In this document: positions 15,750 to 25,464 of the stretch, piece after piece
How the letters are laid out: each line of letters opens with the position of its first letter
Numbering within the stretch: the first letter of the stretch is position 1
Assembly (NCBI RefSeq): GCF_009877435.1
Contig: NZ_WXEX01000001.1
Span: 248,001 to 312,000, forward strand
Direction: 5' to 3'
Origin: Heliomicrobium gestii
Lineage (GTDB): Bacteria; Bacillota; Desulfitobacteriia; Heliobacteriales; Heliobacteriaceae
DNA length: 64,000 nt
The notes under the pieces: generated by a model
Told to the model about the DNA's origin: nothing
The model's input: only the letters and a program-made list of their open reading frames with translations
Database searches by the model: none
Translations under genes and position numbers: made by a program

Positions 15750-18662
15750 ATGATGAACAAATCGCCGAGCCTGAACATTACCCAAAAATTCATCATCTAT
15801 CTGCTGTTGATGAGCATCATCCCCCTGGTCGTGGTGGGGATGGTCTCTTTCAGCATGTCCAAAAGGATCATCCAAGAAGAGGTCAGCGCCTACACGCGCG
15901 AGTTGATGAGCAACCAGCGCGACTACATGGTGCGGATGCTGGAAGAAGTGGAGAGCCTGATCGCCAACATCTCCAGCATTGAAGACATCAAAGCGGTTGT
16001 CGATGATCGCGAGAAACGTCCTGACGACTACACCGGTTTGGCCACACAGGCGAAGATCGGCTACATCCTGAGCGGCTACACCAACCTGAAAGGCCTCGTC
16101 TCCATCGACATCTTTTCCCTCTCCGGCGCTCACTACCATGTGGGGGACACCCTCAATGTGCAGGCGATCCGCACAGAACTGAAAAACCAGATCTTTCAGC
16201 AGGTCTTGCAGTCCGACAAATCGGTCCTTTGGACTGGCATCGAAGACAATGTCAACGCCAATTCCAAGCACAAAAAAGTCATCACGGCGGCCAAGGTGCT
16301 CAAGATTTTTGACAGTGTGACGATGCGCGAAAAACCGATCGGCTTGCTGCTGGTCAACTACAGCGTCGACTCTTTTTACGATCACTTCATCCAGACCAAC
16401 TTCGGCAAAGACGCCTTTATGATCATCGTCGACAGCAAAGACCGGATTGTCTTTCATCCCCATAAAGATAAAATCGGCAGTCAGATCAACCCTGAACTGT
16501 TGCGGGCTTTTAACGGCGATATCCAGACTTTTGACGAAACCATTGACGGCCAGGAGATGTCGGTCACCTTCAGCCGGTCACCCATGAACAACTGGAAGCT
16601 GATCAGCTTCATTCCCATCGACAAACTGACGGCCCGGACGAGCGATATCCGGAACAGCATCCTCTTGGCGCTGGCCCTCTCCATCGCCTTCGCCCTCTTT
16701 TTCGCCGTTCGCTTCAGCCGGCAGAACGTCAAACCCATCAAAGAGATCACCCGGCTCTTTCAGGAGATCCGCGAAGGGACCGTCGATTTTCAAAATCGCC
16801 TTCCCGAGGGCCCCCGCGACGAGATCGGCGATTTGATCCGCTGGTTCAACACCTTTTTGGATAGCCTGGCCGAGAAAAAACGGACCGACCAGGAACTGCT
16901 GCAATCGATGGAAACACAGATGCAGTTGACGATTCACCTGGAAAAACTGAACCGGGAATTGACAGCGGCCAAAGAGGAAGCGGAGAAATCGAACCAACTG
17001 AAATCGGAGTTTGTGGCAAACATGAGCCACGAGATCCGGACGCCCATGAACGCCATCATCGGCATGACAGGTTTGCTTCTCGATATGCCCCTCAACAGCC
17101 AGCAGCGGGAACTATGCCAGATCGTCCAGGATTCAGCCAATTCGCTCTTGACCATCATCAATGACATCTTGGATTTTTCGAAGATGGACGCAGGCAAGAT
17201 GGAGCTGGAGTTGACCAGCTTCAATCTGGTCAATGTGGTCGAGAGCGTTGGCGAGATGATGGCGTCGAGAGCCTTTGAAAAGAAACTGAACCTGTCCACC
17301 TTCGTCGATCCGGCCACACCGCCGCTGCTGCTCGGCGACCCGGTGCGCATCCGGCAGATCCTGCTCAATCTGGTGGGCAACGCCATCAAGTTCACCCAGC
17401 AGGGGGAGGTGGCGCTGCGCACGACGGTTCTATCCGAAACAGAACAGGCAGTCGATCTGCGCTTTGAAGTCTCCGATACAGGCATCGGCCTTTCGGAGGA
17501 AGCCCGCCGCCGCCTCTTTCGCCCTTTTACCCAGGCGGACGGATCGACGACCCGCAGATTCGGCGGCACCGGCCTGGGCCTGTCCATCTCCAAAGGGCTG
17601 GTGGAGATGATGGGGGGGACGATCGGCGTGGACAGCGACATGGGAAAAGGGGCAACCTTTTGGGTGGAACTCCCCTTTTCTCGCGGAAGCGACAACGGGA
17701 CGCCCGAGGAAACGGAAGAGTATCTCCGCGGGCGGCATGTACTGCTTGTCGGCGCCGGCGGCAGCAGTCGCGACAGCCTCCGCCGGTATCTGACCGCCTG
17801 GGGCATGACGACTGGCGTCACCGATGACGCCGACGAGGCGTTGCACCGTCTGAAAGAGGCCGCTGCCGCCCAGTCGCCCTATGATCTGGTGTTTGTCGAG
17901 TCAGGCCTGCCCGGTGTGGACAGCCTGGCCTTTGCCGAGCGGTTGCAGCGCCAGTTCCCCGGCGCCAACACGAAGCTGATCATGGTGACGGCCTTCAACG
18001 CCCGGGAAGAAGGGGAGCAGGCCCTTGCGAAGGGATACAACAGCTACATGACGAAGCCGGTCAAGCAGTCGCAACTGCTCGATTGCATCGCCAGCGCGAT
18101 CATCGGTTCCCCTTTAGATACCCGGTCGGACGAACTGACGGAGACGCCTTCCGTTCAGGAACAGCCCAAGGCGGCGCCGTCATCGCCGTCTCCGACGCCA
18201 TCGTCACCGATTCCACCAGCGCCGGCGGTGCCACCACCGTCTTCCGCTTCCTCTCCGTCGCCTACCGCGGAAATAAAAAGCAATGTGCGCATCCTGCTGG
18301 CCGAGGACAACCAGGCGAACCAGCGCTTGGCGCTGATGCTGCTAAAGAAATTCGGCTACGAGGCAGACGCCGTCAGCAACGGAAGCCAGGCGGTGGAGGC
18401 CTGTGCCACCGGGAAGTACGCCTTGGTGTTGATGGACTGCCAGATGCCGGAGATGGATGGCTTTGAAGCGACCCGGTTGATTCGGGCCGATCAGACCGCC
18501 GGCGGTCCCGTCGTGCCGATCATCGCCATGACCGCCAATGCGATGCAGGGCGATCGGGAACGGTGCATGGACGCAGGGATGGATGATTACATCAGCAAGC
18601 CCATCAACCGGGACGCCCTGCAAGCGGTGCTCGTCAAATGGCTTGCGGGCGAGCAGGCGTGA
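15750..18662 (+). CDS. Hybrid sensor histidine kinase (Cache-HAMP-HK-pseudoREC-REC)
   Basis: A 970-residue membrane kinase. Order: TM (about 11-33), large extracellular Cache-like domain (about 40-290), TM (about 300-320), HAMP (about 325-380), coiled coil, DHp with His427 in [15 protein letters not shown], ATPase domain with [10 protein letters not shown] and [18 protein letters not shown], a first receiver (about 655-780), a Pro/Ser-rich linker and a second receiver (about 845-965). The second receiver is canonical, Asp896 in [13 protein letters not shown]. The first is degenerate: its phosphoacceptor position is Glu717 ([10 protein letters not shown]) and the N-terminal acidic pair is missing ([10 protein letters not shown]), so it probably cannot be phosphorylated. 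The gene is paired with the binding lipoprotein upstream. No transcription factor partner is adjacent. Confidence 0.93.
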   Translation: MMNKSPSLNITQKFIIYLLLMSIIPLVVVGMVSFSMSKRIIQEEVSAYTRELMSNQRDYMVRMLEEVESLIANISSIEDIKAVVDDREKRPDDYTGLATQAKIGYILSGYTNLKGLVSIDIFSLSGAHYHVGDTLNVQAIRTELKNQIFQQVLQSDKSVLWTGIEDNVNANSKHKKVITAAKVLKIFDSVTMREKPIGLLLVNYSVDSFYDHFIQTNFGKDAFMIIVDSKDRIVFHPHKDKIGSQINPELLRAFNGDIQTFDETIDGQEMSVTFSRSPMNNWKLISFIPIDKLTARTSDIRNSILLALALSIAFALFFAVRFSRQNVKPIKEITRLFQEIREGTVDFQNRLPEGPRDEIGDLIRWFNTFLDSLAEKKRTDQELLQSMETQMQLTIHLEKLNRELTAAKEEAEKSNQLKSEFVANMSHEIRTPMNAIIGMTGLLLDMPLNSQQRELCQIVQDSANSLLTIINDILDFSKMDAGKMELELTSFNLVNVVESVGEMMASRAFEKKLNLSTFVDPATPPLLLGDPVRIRQILLNLVGNAIKFTQQGEVALRTTVLSETEQAVDLRFEVSDTGIGLSEEARRRLFRPFTQADGSTTRRFGGTGLGLSISKGLVEMMGGTIGVDSDMGKGATFWVELPFSRGSDNGTPEETEEYLRGRHVLLVGAGGSSRDSLRRYLTAWGMTTGVTDDADEALHRLKEAAAAQSPYDLVFVESGLPGVDSLAFAERLQRQFPGANTKLIMVTAFNAREEGEQALAKGYNSYMTKPVKQSQLLDCIASAIIGSPLDTRSDELTETPSVQEQPKAAPSSPSPTPSSPIPPAPAVPPPSSASSPSPTAEIKSNVRILLAEDNQANQRLALMLLKKFGYEADAVSNGSQAVEACATGKYALVLMDCQMPEMDGFEATRLIRADQTAGGPVVPIIAMTANAMQGDRERCMDAGMDDYISKPINRDALQAVLVKWLAGEQA

Positions 18663-18794
18663 CGCGCACTTTTTGTCGATTTTTTCATGGCGAGACAAAA
18701 CAGCAGCAGGAAACGCCGCAGAACACAGCCAATTGAACACAATAAGATGGGGCGGCCCATCGTGGCGCAGACTTTGTTCCAGGAGGGAAGGCTT

Positions 18795-19643
18795 TTGTCC
18801 CAACGACGCTTCGATGTGACCTTTTGGGGGGTGAGGGGTTCCTTGCCCATCCCGGGGCCGCAGACCACCCAATTCGGCGGCAACACCCCCTGTGTTCAGG
18901 TGCGGATCGGAGATCGCGACTTCATCATCGATGCGGGATCCGGCCTCTATCACCTGGGACAGGCGCTTCGCAGACAGAGTGATGGCCCGGTGCAGGGGAT
19001 CTTCCTCATCTCTCATCTGCACTGGGATCACATCCAGGGCTTTCCCTTCTTCGGACCGGCCTTTGCCGGACAAAACCGCTTCACCCTGTATGGGCAGGCG
19101 AAGCTGGGACGAACTTTTGAGGAACTGTTCCGGGGGCAGATGCAGCCCCCCTATTTTCCAGTCCTTCTCGACACCATGGGCGCGCAGTTTGACTTTTGTG
19201 ATCTACGGGGTGGCGAAGTCCTGGAGCTTGACGACGGCGTCACTGTGCGGACCGTCTTGACCAACCATCCCGATGAATGCCTGGCTTTCCGGATCGAACA
19301 GGGGGGACGCTCCTGCTGCTACCTGAGCGACACGGAACATGATGGATGGAACGATCCACTGTTGCAGGCATTCATCGCCGGCGCCGATCTCGTCATCTAT
19401 GACGCCTGCTACACTGACGGGGAGTATGACGGCAGTGAAGCCAGCCCTCCCCGCAAGGGCTGGGGGCATTCGACCTGGCAGGAAGGCGTCAAACTGGTCC
19501 GAGCGGCCGGGGCGAAGCAACTGATCCTTTTCCATCATGCCATGGAACGAACCGATGCCGATCTGGCGCGGATCGAGTCGTTGGCGAAGGCCGTCTATCC
19601 CGATTGCCTGGCGGCCCGGGAAGGAATGACGATCCACCTGTAA
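18795..19643 (+). CDS. Metallo-beta-lactamase-fold hydrolase
   Basis: A 282-residue MBL-fold protein of the RNase Z/PhnP-like branch. The start FWGVRGSLPIPG with FGGNTPCVQV is typical of this branch. The metal motif is HLHWDH (H74, H76, D78, H79), with further ligands in TNHP, YLSDTEH, DACYTD and LFHH. TTG 18795 follows AGGAGG by eight bases; an in-frame ATG at 18687 would add 36 Arg/Lys-rich residues without a clear site. Substrate cannot be told; relatives include cyclic phosphodiesterases and RNA-processing enzymes. It stands alone downstream of the hybrid kinase. Confidence 0.85.
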   Translation: MSQRRFDVTFWGVRGSLPIPGPQTTQFGGNTPCVQVRIGDRDFIIDAGSGLYHLGQALRRQSDGPVQGIFLISHLHWDHIQGFPFFGPAFAGQNRFTLYGQAKLGRTFEELFRGQMQPPYFPVLLDTMGAQFDFCDLRGGEVLELDDGVTVRTVLTNHPDECLAFRIEQGGRSCCYLSDTEHDGWNDPLLQAFIAGADLVIYDACYTDGEYDGSEASPPRKGWGHSTWQEGVKLVRAAGAKQLILFHHAMERTDADLARIESLAKAVYPDCLAAREGMTIHL

Positions 19644-19742
19644 ACCCGACGGTACGATCCGGTGACTGCTTTGACGGACACAGCGACCTTCTCACTGGAA
19701 ACGGTGACGCCGGGAACAGGGACGGAGGAAGATTCTAACGCC

Positions 19743-19771
19743 TTGACAGCCTTTTTTTCGCATGCTAAGAT
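19743..19771 (+). promoter_or_regulatory. lysA promoter
   Basis: TTGACA at 19743-19748 and TAAGAT at 19766-19771 with exactly 17 bases between, about 45 bases upstream of the lysine aptamer. The preceding 100 bases after the MBL gene hold nothing recognisable. Confidence 0.7.
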
Positions 19772-19817
19772 GGGTTCAAGTTCACCACAAGTTCATAGAT
19801 GCCTCATCTCCATTGAG

Positions 19818-20037
19818 GTGAGGTAGAGGCGCGGTTGATCAAGAGTAACTCCGGGAAGGTCCAATGGCATGGACAGGGCAACGGAGGGAAAGGGATGACC
19901 GCCGAAGTCCAGGTTTGCCACACCTGGGCTGGGTCTGCAGTGAAGAACTGCAGGACTGTCACCGGGGAACATTCCCACTTCAGACTCCGGCCGCTTGTGC
20001 CGGATGATGAAGGTTCCACGGTGGAGCGCTATCTTAC
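19818..20037 (+). promoter_or_regulatory. Lysine riboswitch (L box)
   Basis: The stretch matches the L-box core: GAGGTAGAGGCGC near the 5' end, AGAGTAAC, GGGAAAGGGATGACCGCCGAAG (19888-19909), GGCTGGG and GGACTGTCACC. The closing P1 stem pairs GTGAGGTAG (19818-19826) with CTATCTTAC (20029-20037) over nine bases including two G-U pairs. Lysine binding would favour the terminator at 20082-20120 and stop transcription before lysA. The gene downstream is the last enzyme of lysine synthesis, which fits. Confidence 0.93.
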
Positions 20038-20081
20038 GGGTTGTATGGGAAAGGGAGAGAGGCATTCGCAGGCGTATGCGC

Positions 20082-20120
20082 AAACCGCCGCCGGGGAATG
20101 ACCCTGGCGGTTTTTGTTTT
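20082..20120 (+). terminator. Riboswitch-controlled attenuator
   Basis: AAACCGCC (20082-20089) pairs with GGCGGTTT (20106-20113), with an inner GGG/CCC pair, followed by a run of T with one G. It lies between the lysine aptamer and lysA, as expected for the expression platform. Confidence 0.85.
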
Positions 20121-20197
20121 GCCTGGGGTTCTGCCAAATTTTCCCACAGACCATATAAATGAAACAAAGCACATTGTGATGAGGGGAGTCGGCTGCA

Positions 20198-21511
20198 TTG
20201 AAACTACACGGAACTGCCGCCATCAACGAGCGGGGAAATTTGGCCATTGGGGGCTGTGACGCCACAGACCTGATCAAACAGTTTGGCAGTCCTTTGTATG
20301 TTATGGATGAAGCCCACCTGCGGGAAAACTGTCGGAAGTACTACGAGGCTTTCAGCGCCTCCGGCGCCGGGGAGGTGCTCTTCGCCTCCAAAGCCTTTAT
20401 GAACATGGCCATGTGCCGCCTGGTGGAACAGGAAGGACTGGGCCTTGACGTCGTCTCCGGCGGCGAACTGTACACGGCCCGCCGCGCCGGATTTCCTATG
20501 GAAAAGGTCTATTTCCACGGCAACAACAAGACGCCGGCCGAACTGCGGCAGGCGATCGAGTACGGTGTCGGCCACATCGTCGTTGACAACCTCTATGAAG
20601 CCGATCTGCTGAACGCCATTGCCGGCGAACTGGACGCCCGAGTGCGGGTGCTGTTGCGCATCACCCCCGGCATTGACTGCCACACCCATGAGTTCATCCG
20701 CACCGGTCAGATCGACTCCAAATTCGGTTTCACCCTGCCCACCGGCCAAGCCCTTGCCGGCGTCAAAGCCGTCTTGGCCCTCGGCAACCTGATCTATGAC
20801 GGCATCCATTGCCACATTGGCTCCCAGATCTTCGAATTGGAATCCTTCAGCTATGCCGCTGAGGTGATGATGACCTTCGTCGACGAGATTCGCCGTGAGA
20901 CAGGGGCGGAAACGGCGATCCTGAACCTGGGCGGCGGTTTCGGCATCCGCTACACCGACGCCGACACCCCGGCCGATGTGGCCGACTATGCCCGCATCGT
21001 TCTCTCCGCCGTCGCGCTGGAAGCGGAAAAACGGGGCCTGCCCACACCGAAGGTCCTCGTCGAACCGGGCCGTTCCATTGTGGCTACGGCCGGCACAACC
21101 CTCTATACGATCGGCTCTGTCAAGGAGATCATCGGTGTCCGCAAGTATGTCGCCGTTGACGGCGGCATGACCGATAACCCCCGTCCGGCCCTCTACGGCT
21201 CCCGCTACGAGGCCATGCTGGCCAACAAGGCCACCCAGGAGAACGAAGAGGTTGTCTCCATTACCGGCAAGTGCTGCGAATCCGGCGACATGCTGCTCTG
21301 GGATGTGTCCTTGCCGAAGGTGGAGAGCGGCGATGTGCTGGCCGTCTCCTGCACCGGCGCATACAACTACACCATGTCCATGAACTACAACCGCATCGGC
21401 CGTCCCGCTGTCGTCTTTGCCCGTGAGGGCAAAGGGGCTGTCGTCGTCGAGCGCGAGAGCCTCGACGACCTGATCCGCAACGACCGGATCCCCCCTTATC
21501 TCCAGCGGTAA
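20198..21511 (+). CDS. lysA: Diaminopimelate decarboxylase
   Basis: LysA removes CO2 from meso-diaminopimelate to give L-lysine using pyridoxal phosphate. The 437-residue protein has the PLP lysine K65 in FASKAF, the barrel motifs YFHGNNKT, DSKFGF and HIGSQI, the glycine loop LNLGGGFGIRY, VEPGRSIVA and the dimer-interface motif CCESGD that completes the active site. TTG 20198 follows GAGGGGAG by nine bases. It is controlled by the lysine riboswitch upstream. Length and motifs are normal. Confidence 0.97.
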   Translation: MKLHGTAAINERGNLAIGGCDATDLIKQFGSPLYVMDEAHLRENCRKYYEAFSASGAGEVLFASKAFMNMAMCRLVEQEGLGLDVVSGGELYTARRAGFPMEKVYFHGNNKTPAELRQAIEYGVGHIVVDNLYEADLLNAIAGELDARVRVLLRITPGIDCHTHEFIRTGQIDSKFGFTLPTGQALAGVKAVLALGNLIYDGIHCHIGSQIFELESFSYAAEVMMTFVDEIRRETGAETAILNLGGGFGIRYTDADTPADVADYARIVLSAVALEAEKRGLPTPKVLVEPGRSIVATAGTTLYTIGSVKEIIGVRKYVAVDGGMTDNPRPALYGSRYEAMLANKATQENEEVVSITGKCCESGDMLLWDVSLPKVESGDVLAVSCTGAYNYTMSMNYNRIGRPAVVFAREGKGAVVVERESLDDLIRNDRIPPYLQR

Positions 21512-21549
21512 AGAGTTTTGACGGGTGCCAACGAAAGGTGGTGAAGCAC

Positions 21550-21669
21550 ATGTCGGAAAAATTCTACGAGATGATGATCGAATCGATGAATCAATCCTCC
21601 GAGGCCCAAGCGGAACGCCAGGGAACCGACGATGCCGCTGACACCACGGCCGAAAAAAACAACCGATAA
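21550..21669 (+). CDS. Small acidic hypothetical protein
   Basis: A 39-residue frame beginning MSEKFYEMMIESMNQ, rich in Glu, Ala and Asp. AAAGGTGG lies about eight bases before ATG 21550. It sits 38 bases behind lysA and is closed by a strong terminator, so it would share the lysA transcript. No family is recognised and it could be chance, but the site and position favour a real gene. Confidence 0.5.
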   Translation: MSEKFYEMMIESMNQSSEAQAERQGTDDAADTTAEKNNR

Positions 21670-21687
21670 TCACGGAAGCATCACGAT

Positions 21688-21718
21688 AACGGTGGCGATC
21701 ATGCCGCCGTTTTTCTTT
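21688..21718 (+). terminator. Terminator of the lysA transcript
   Basis: AACGGTGGC and GCCGCCGTT pair across GATCAT, followed by TTTTTCTTTTT. Confidence 0.8.
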
Positions 21719-21744
21719 TTATCCCCCGGCGACGGTTTTACCCG

Positions 21745-21780
21745 AATCTTATAAAAATCTTAAAGACTCTTTTGTAGAAT
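21745..21780 (+). promoter_or_regulatory. Possible autoregulated promoter of the regulator-export operon
   Basis: Two direct copies of AATCTTA (21745-21751 and 21756-21762) are 11 bases apart, and a TAGAAT -10 box (21775-21780) follows with no good -35. Direct repeats with an 11-base period over the -35 region are typical of OmpR/PhoB-class activators, and the gene downstream is such a regulator. Confidence 0.45.
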
Positions 21781-21835
21781 ACTGACTGTGGCCGAATCGG
21801 CGATGAACCGTTCCGCTGCAAGGGGAGTGATATCG

Positions 21836-22537
21836 ATGACGATCACCATCCTCGTCGTAGATGACGAGCCCAAAATCCTGGACATGGTCAGCGCCTTTCT
21901 CGAGGCCGAAGGGTACCGGGTGTTGCAGGCCACGGACGGTTCGCAGGCATTGCATATGGTGAGTGAACAATCGCCCCAACTGGTGCTGCTGGACTGGATG
22001 CTCCCGGGAAAAAGCGGCCTTGCCATCTGCCGGGAAATCCGCGCCCAATCGAAAATCCCGATCATCATGTTGACGGCCCGTGTCGACGAAGGGGATAAGG
22101 TGCTCGGGCTGGAGACAGGCGCTGACGACTATGTCACAAAGCCCTTCAGCCTCCGGGAGTTGGTGGCGCGCATCCGTTCGGTGTTGCGCCGATATGACAT
22201 GGGAACCGACGGAACCCCTGCGGGGGAAGGGAATATCGTCCGCCGGGGAGACCTCGTCATTGACAACGATAAATTCGAAGCCTATCTGCGCGACAGTCCC
22301 CTCCCACTGACAGCGACGGAGTTCAAGATCCTGCAGACCCTCGCCCAGCGACCGGGTGTCGTCTACAGCCGGCTGCAGCTGATGCGCATCGTCATGGGCG
22401 ACGCTTATGTCAACTATGAGCGGTCAGTCGACACCCATGTGAGCAACCTGCGCAAAAAAATCGGCGATTCACCGGGAGAGGCCCGCTACATCCTCACCGT
22501 ATTCGGCATCGGCTACAAGTTTGCAGAACGGCTATAG
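21836..22537 (+). CDS. OmpR-family response regulator
   Basis: A 233-residue regulator with a receiver domain (acidic pair in VVDDEP, phosphoacceptor Asp53 in LVLLDWMLPG, Lys in YVTKPF) and a C-terminal winged-helix DNA-binding domain (LTATEFKILQTLAQRPG, RSVDTHVSNLRKKIG, VFGIGYKF). ATG 21836 follows AGGGGAG; the upstream start at 21788 is unlikely. The cognate kinase follows 11 bases later, and a lipoprotein and export genes come after it, so it probably controls that operon. Confidence 0.95.
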   Translation: MTITILVVDDEPKILDMVSAFLEAEGYRVLQATDGSQALHMVSEQSPQLVLLDWMLPGKSGLAICREIRAQSKIPIIMLTARVDEGDKVLGLETGADDYVTKPFSLRELVARIRSVLRRYDMGTDGTPAGEGNIVRRGDLVIDNDKFEAYLRDSPLPLTATEFKILQTLAQRPGVVYSRLQLMRIVMGDAYVNYERSVDTHVSNLRKKIGDSPGEARYILTVFGIGYKFAERL

Positions 22538-22548
22538 GCGGTGATGGG

Positions 22549-24012
22549 ATGCAGTTGCGAAGCAAGTTGTTCCTGGGGGCTTTGTTGATCGTCCTCTCTT
22601 TATCGGGCGTCTACTTTACCCTCTCCCTGACGGCGACGAACGCCATCTTCAACCGCTATGACAATTTGGTCCAGCGACAGGTGGCCGACGAGATCCTGAA
22701 TTCGCTGGCCGAGTACTACATCAGCCACGGGGAAAGTTGGAACGGCGTCGAAGAATACATGCTGCCGATGTTGTCTCAGCGACCGCAGCGGGATAAGCGC
22801 ATGGCGCGGACGACCATGGCCCTTTTTGATGAACAGAACAACCCCATCGCCGCATGGCCCCGCGGCGCAGGCGACAGCTGGCGGAATATTGATTTTGAAA
22901 ACAAGGGGAATCTCATTCCCATCATCGTGGAAGAACGGCAGGTCGGCAGGCTGTGGATGATGTCCCGCAGCCCCACCGACGGCATCCGTGACAGGGTTTC
23001 CTCGTCGCTTCTGGACACCTTTTTGATCTCCATCGTGGCCAGTACGGTGATTGCCGTCATGGTAACCTATCTCCTGGCCAGGTACTTAACGAAACCGTTG
23101 CTTCAGATGGCTGGGGCCACGCGGGAAATAAAAAAGCGGCGGTTCGATCTGCGTCTGCCGGTCCAGTCGCAGGACGAGGTGGGGGCGGTCATCCAAGCCT
23201 TCAATGAGATGAGCGAGGCCTTGCAGCGGGGGGAACAGATCCGCACCAATCTCGTCGCCGACGTGGCCCACGAGTTGCGGACACCGCTGACGATCATCCA
23301 AGGGCAATTGGAGTCGATTCAGCAAGGCGTCTTGCCGGCGTCGATCGAAACGATCCTGCCGATTCAGGACGAAGTCATCCGGCTCAATCGCCTTGTCGAT
23401 GATCTGCGGCAGCTAACCCTGGCAGAGGCGGGAAAACTGCCCCTCTGTCTCTGTCCCACCGATGTGACAGCCCTGCTCCGGCGGATTGTGGAGATCTTTT
23501 CGGTGGAATCAGAACTCCGCAAGGTGGAACTGAGGCTGACCGTCCCGGAGGCGCCCTGCTGGATCACCGCTGATCCCGATCGGCTGACCCAAATCGTCGT
23601 CAATATCTTGAGCAATGCCCTCCATCATTCGCCCGATGGCGGGACGGTACATATCGGTTTGCAGAACGGTTCCTTGCAGAAATGGGCGGACGGCAACGCT
23701 GCGATGGTCAGGATCGACGCGCTGCCGGCGCAGGGAAGGGAACCCCTCGCGGAGGGCATGGTCATCTGGATGGCCGACGAGGGACCCGGCATCGCGCCGG
23801 AGCAACTTCCCTATATCTTTGATCGCTTTTTCCGCTGCGACGCCTCGCGCGATCGGGAATCGGGCGGAAGCGGGTTGGGCTTGGCCATCGCCAGAGAATA
23901 TGTCCTGGCCCACGGAGGCGCCATCACCGCTGTCAATCAACAGGAAAAGGGCAGTTGCTTCGCCTTTTTCATGCCCGAAAAGCCGCCGGCAGCGATGGAA
24001 TCATCGCCCTGA
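22549..24012 (+). CDS. Membrane sensor histidine kinase (BaeS/PhoR type)
   Basis: A 487-residue kinase. TM1 (about 7-27), an extracellular sensor region of about 130 residues, TM2 (about 160-182), HAMP (about 183-235), DHp with His241 in DVAHELRTPLTIIQG, then the ATPase domain with NILSNALHHSPDGG, DEGPGIAPEQLPYIFDRFFR and GGSGLGLAIAREYVLAHGG. Partner of the regulator just upstream. The stimulus is unknown; the export genes downstream suggest cell-envelope stress or a toxic compound. Confidence 0.94.
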   Translation: MQLRSKLFLGALLIVLSLSGVYFTLSLTATNAIFNRYDNLVQRQVADEILNSLAEYYISHGESWNGVEEYMLPMLSQRPQRDKRMARTTMALFDEQNNPIAAWPRGAGDSWRNIDFENKGNLIPIIVEERQVGRLWMMSRSPTDGIRDRVSSSLLDTFLISIVASTVIAVMVTYLLARYLTKPLLQMAGATREIKKRRFDLRLPVQSQDEVGAVIQAFNEMSEALQRGEQIRTNLVADVAHELRTPLTIIQGQLESIQQGVLPASIETILPIQDEVIRLNRLVDDLRQLTLAEAGKLPLCLCPTDVTALLRRIVEIFSVESELRKVELRLTVPEAPCWITADPDRLTQIVVNILSNALHHSPDGGTVHIGLQNGSLQKWADGNAAMVRIDALPAQGREPLAEGMVIWMADEGPGIAPEQLPYIFDRFFRCDASRDRESGGSGLGLAIAREYVLAHGGAITAVNQQEKGSCFAFFMPEKPPAAMESSP

Positions 24013-24067
24013 CCGGCTCCTTTGATGTGAAAGAGATGATTGAATGAAAAGGGAAGAGGGATTGTTC

Positions 24068-24751
24068 ATGAAACAAAAAATGCTGTTGCCGGTGCTCATC
24101 CTGTCACTGGCGCTGGTTGCCGGCTGCAACAACAGTGCGGCGCCGACGGCCAAGGCGAACGGAAAGAAACCGGATACGGAAGCGAGCGCCAACGCGAACG
24201 CCAACGCCGGCGCCGCCCTCCCTGTTCCGAAAAGGCCGCCCGAACTCGTCGGCAAGGTAAAAGACATCGTGGGGAACGAGGTTACCATCTTCAAAGGAAA
24301 AATGGAGGAACCCGCCGGGGAGAGGGCGCCTGAAGAAAACGGACAGGCGACAAGACCGGCTGGCGAGAGACGGAGAAGCGGCAACGAAAACGGCGGCGTC
24401 AACAGTGACGTCAACAGTGACGTCGGAAAAAACAATGGGACTCGGCCGGCAGGAGTTCCGCGGAACCGTATGACCTTCACCGAAGAGACAGAGACCTTCC
24501 TCATCCCTGTCGGCGTGCCGATCGCAACGATGCAGCGGGGGAGCGGGGACGCCGCTGCGGCCCAACTGACAGACATCAAAAAAGATCAGGTGATCCGCCT
24601 CTGGAAAAACAACGACGCCATTGAGTTTGTCCAAATCAGTGGGGGGAATCCAGGCGGTCAGCGACCGAACGCCCCAGGGGCGGGCCAGGCGGGTCAAGGC
24701 GGCGCCGGCGGGGCACGAGGCGGTTCGAGTCCGGAAGGCGGCAGACGGTGA
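24068..24751 (+). CDS. Lipoprotein with low-complexity tail
   Basis: A 227-residue lipoprotein: signal peptide ending in LVAGC (LALVAGCNN), an Asn/Ala-rich linker, a central segment that looks beta-rich (VGKVKDIVGNEVTIFKGK and TFTEETETFLIPVGVPIAT) and a Gly/Arg/Pro-rich C-terminus. No family is recognised. ATG 24068 follows AGAGG. It overlaps the ABC ATPase start by four bases (GTGA), so it belongs to the export operon, perhaps as an extracytoplasmic accessory part. Confidence 0.8.
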   Translation: MKQKMLLPVLILSLALVAGCNNSAAPTAKANGKKPDTEASANANANAGAALPVPKRPPELVGKVKDIVGNEVTIFKGKMEEPAGERAPEENGQATRPAGERRRSGNENGGVNSDVNSDVGKNNGTRPAGVPRNRMTFTEETETFLIPVGVPIATMQRGSGDAAAAQLTDIKKDQVIRLWKNNDAIEFVQISGGNPGGQRPNAPGAGQAGQGGAGGARGGSSPEGGRR

Positions 24752-25446
24752 CAGAGACGGAGAGGCAGGAAAAGCGGCGCATCATTGACGCGCGGAACAT
24801 CATCAAAGAATACACGACCGGCTCCGGCACGCTGCGGGTCCTTGATGATGTGAGCCTGACGGTGAGGCAGAATGATTTTCTCGCCATTCTGGGACCCTCC
24901 GGCTCGGGCAAATCGACTTTGATGAATGTCTTGGGCTGCCTGGACCTGCCCACATCAGGCGAGTACCATCTCGATGGCATCGATGTGCTGCGAGCCAAAG
25001 AGGAACAACTGGCAGACATGCGCAACCGGAAGATCGGCTTTGTCTTTCAGAAATTCAACCTGCTGCCGCGCCTGACGGCCGTCCAAAACGTGATGCTTCC
25101 ACTGTTGTACCGAGGCGTCGATGAAGGGGAGGCCTACGAAAAGGCCAAAGAAAAACTCGCCCTCTTGGGACTGGAAAACCGGATGACCCACCGGCCGAAT
25201 GAATTATCGGGCGGGCAGCAGCAACGGGTGGCTATTGCCAGGGCTATCGTGGGCGATCCGCCGCTGCTCTTGGCCGACGAACCGACGGGGAACCTGGACA
25301 GCAAGTCCAGTGTCGACGCCCTCAACATCTTCCATGAACTCCATGGTCAAGGCAACACCATCGTCGTCATCACCCATGACCGGGACGTGGCCGAATCGTT
25401 GCAACAGGTCGTATACATCCGAGATGGAAAGTTATACGAGAACTAG
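24748..25446 (+). CDS. ABC transporter ATPase (MacB/LolD type)
   Basis: A 232-residue ATPase with Walker [11 protein letters not shown]-loop [14 protein letters not shown], signature [14 protein letters not shown], Walker [13 protein letters not shown] and the switch histidine in VITHDRD. The family partners FtsX-like permeases in export or lipoprotein/peptide efflux. GTG 24748 overlaps the lipoprotein stop. The matching adaptor and permease follow at once. Confidence 0.95.
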   Translation: MTETERQEKRRIIDARNIIKEYTTGSGTLRVLDDVSLTVRQNDFLAILGPSGSGKSTLMNVLGCLDLPTSGEYHLDGIDVLRAKEEQLADMRNRKIGFVFQKFNLLPRLTAVQNVMLPLLYRGVDEGEAYEKAKEKLALLGLENRMTHRPNELSGGQQQRVAIARAIVGDPPLLLADEPTGNLDSKSSVDALNIFHELHGQGNTIVVITHDRDVAESLQQVVYIRDGKLYEN

Positions 25447-25464
25447 GAACAAAGGGGCATGGGA

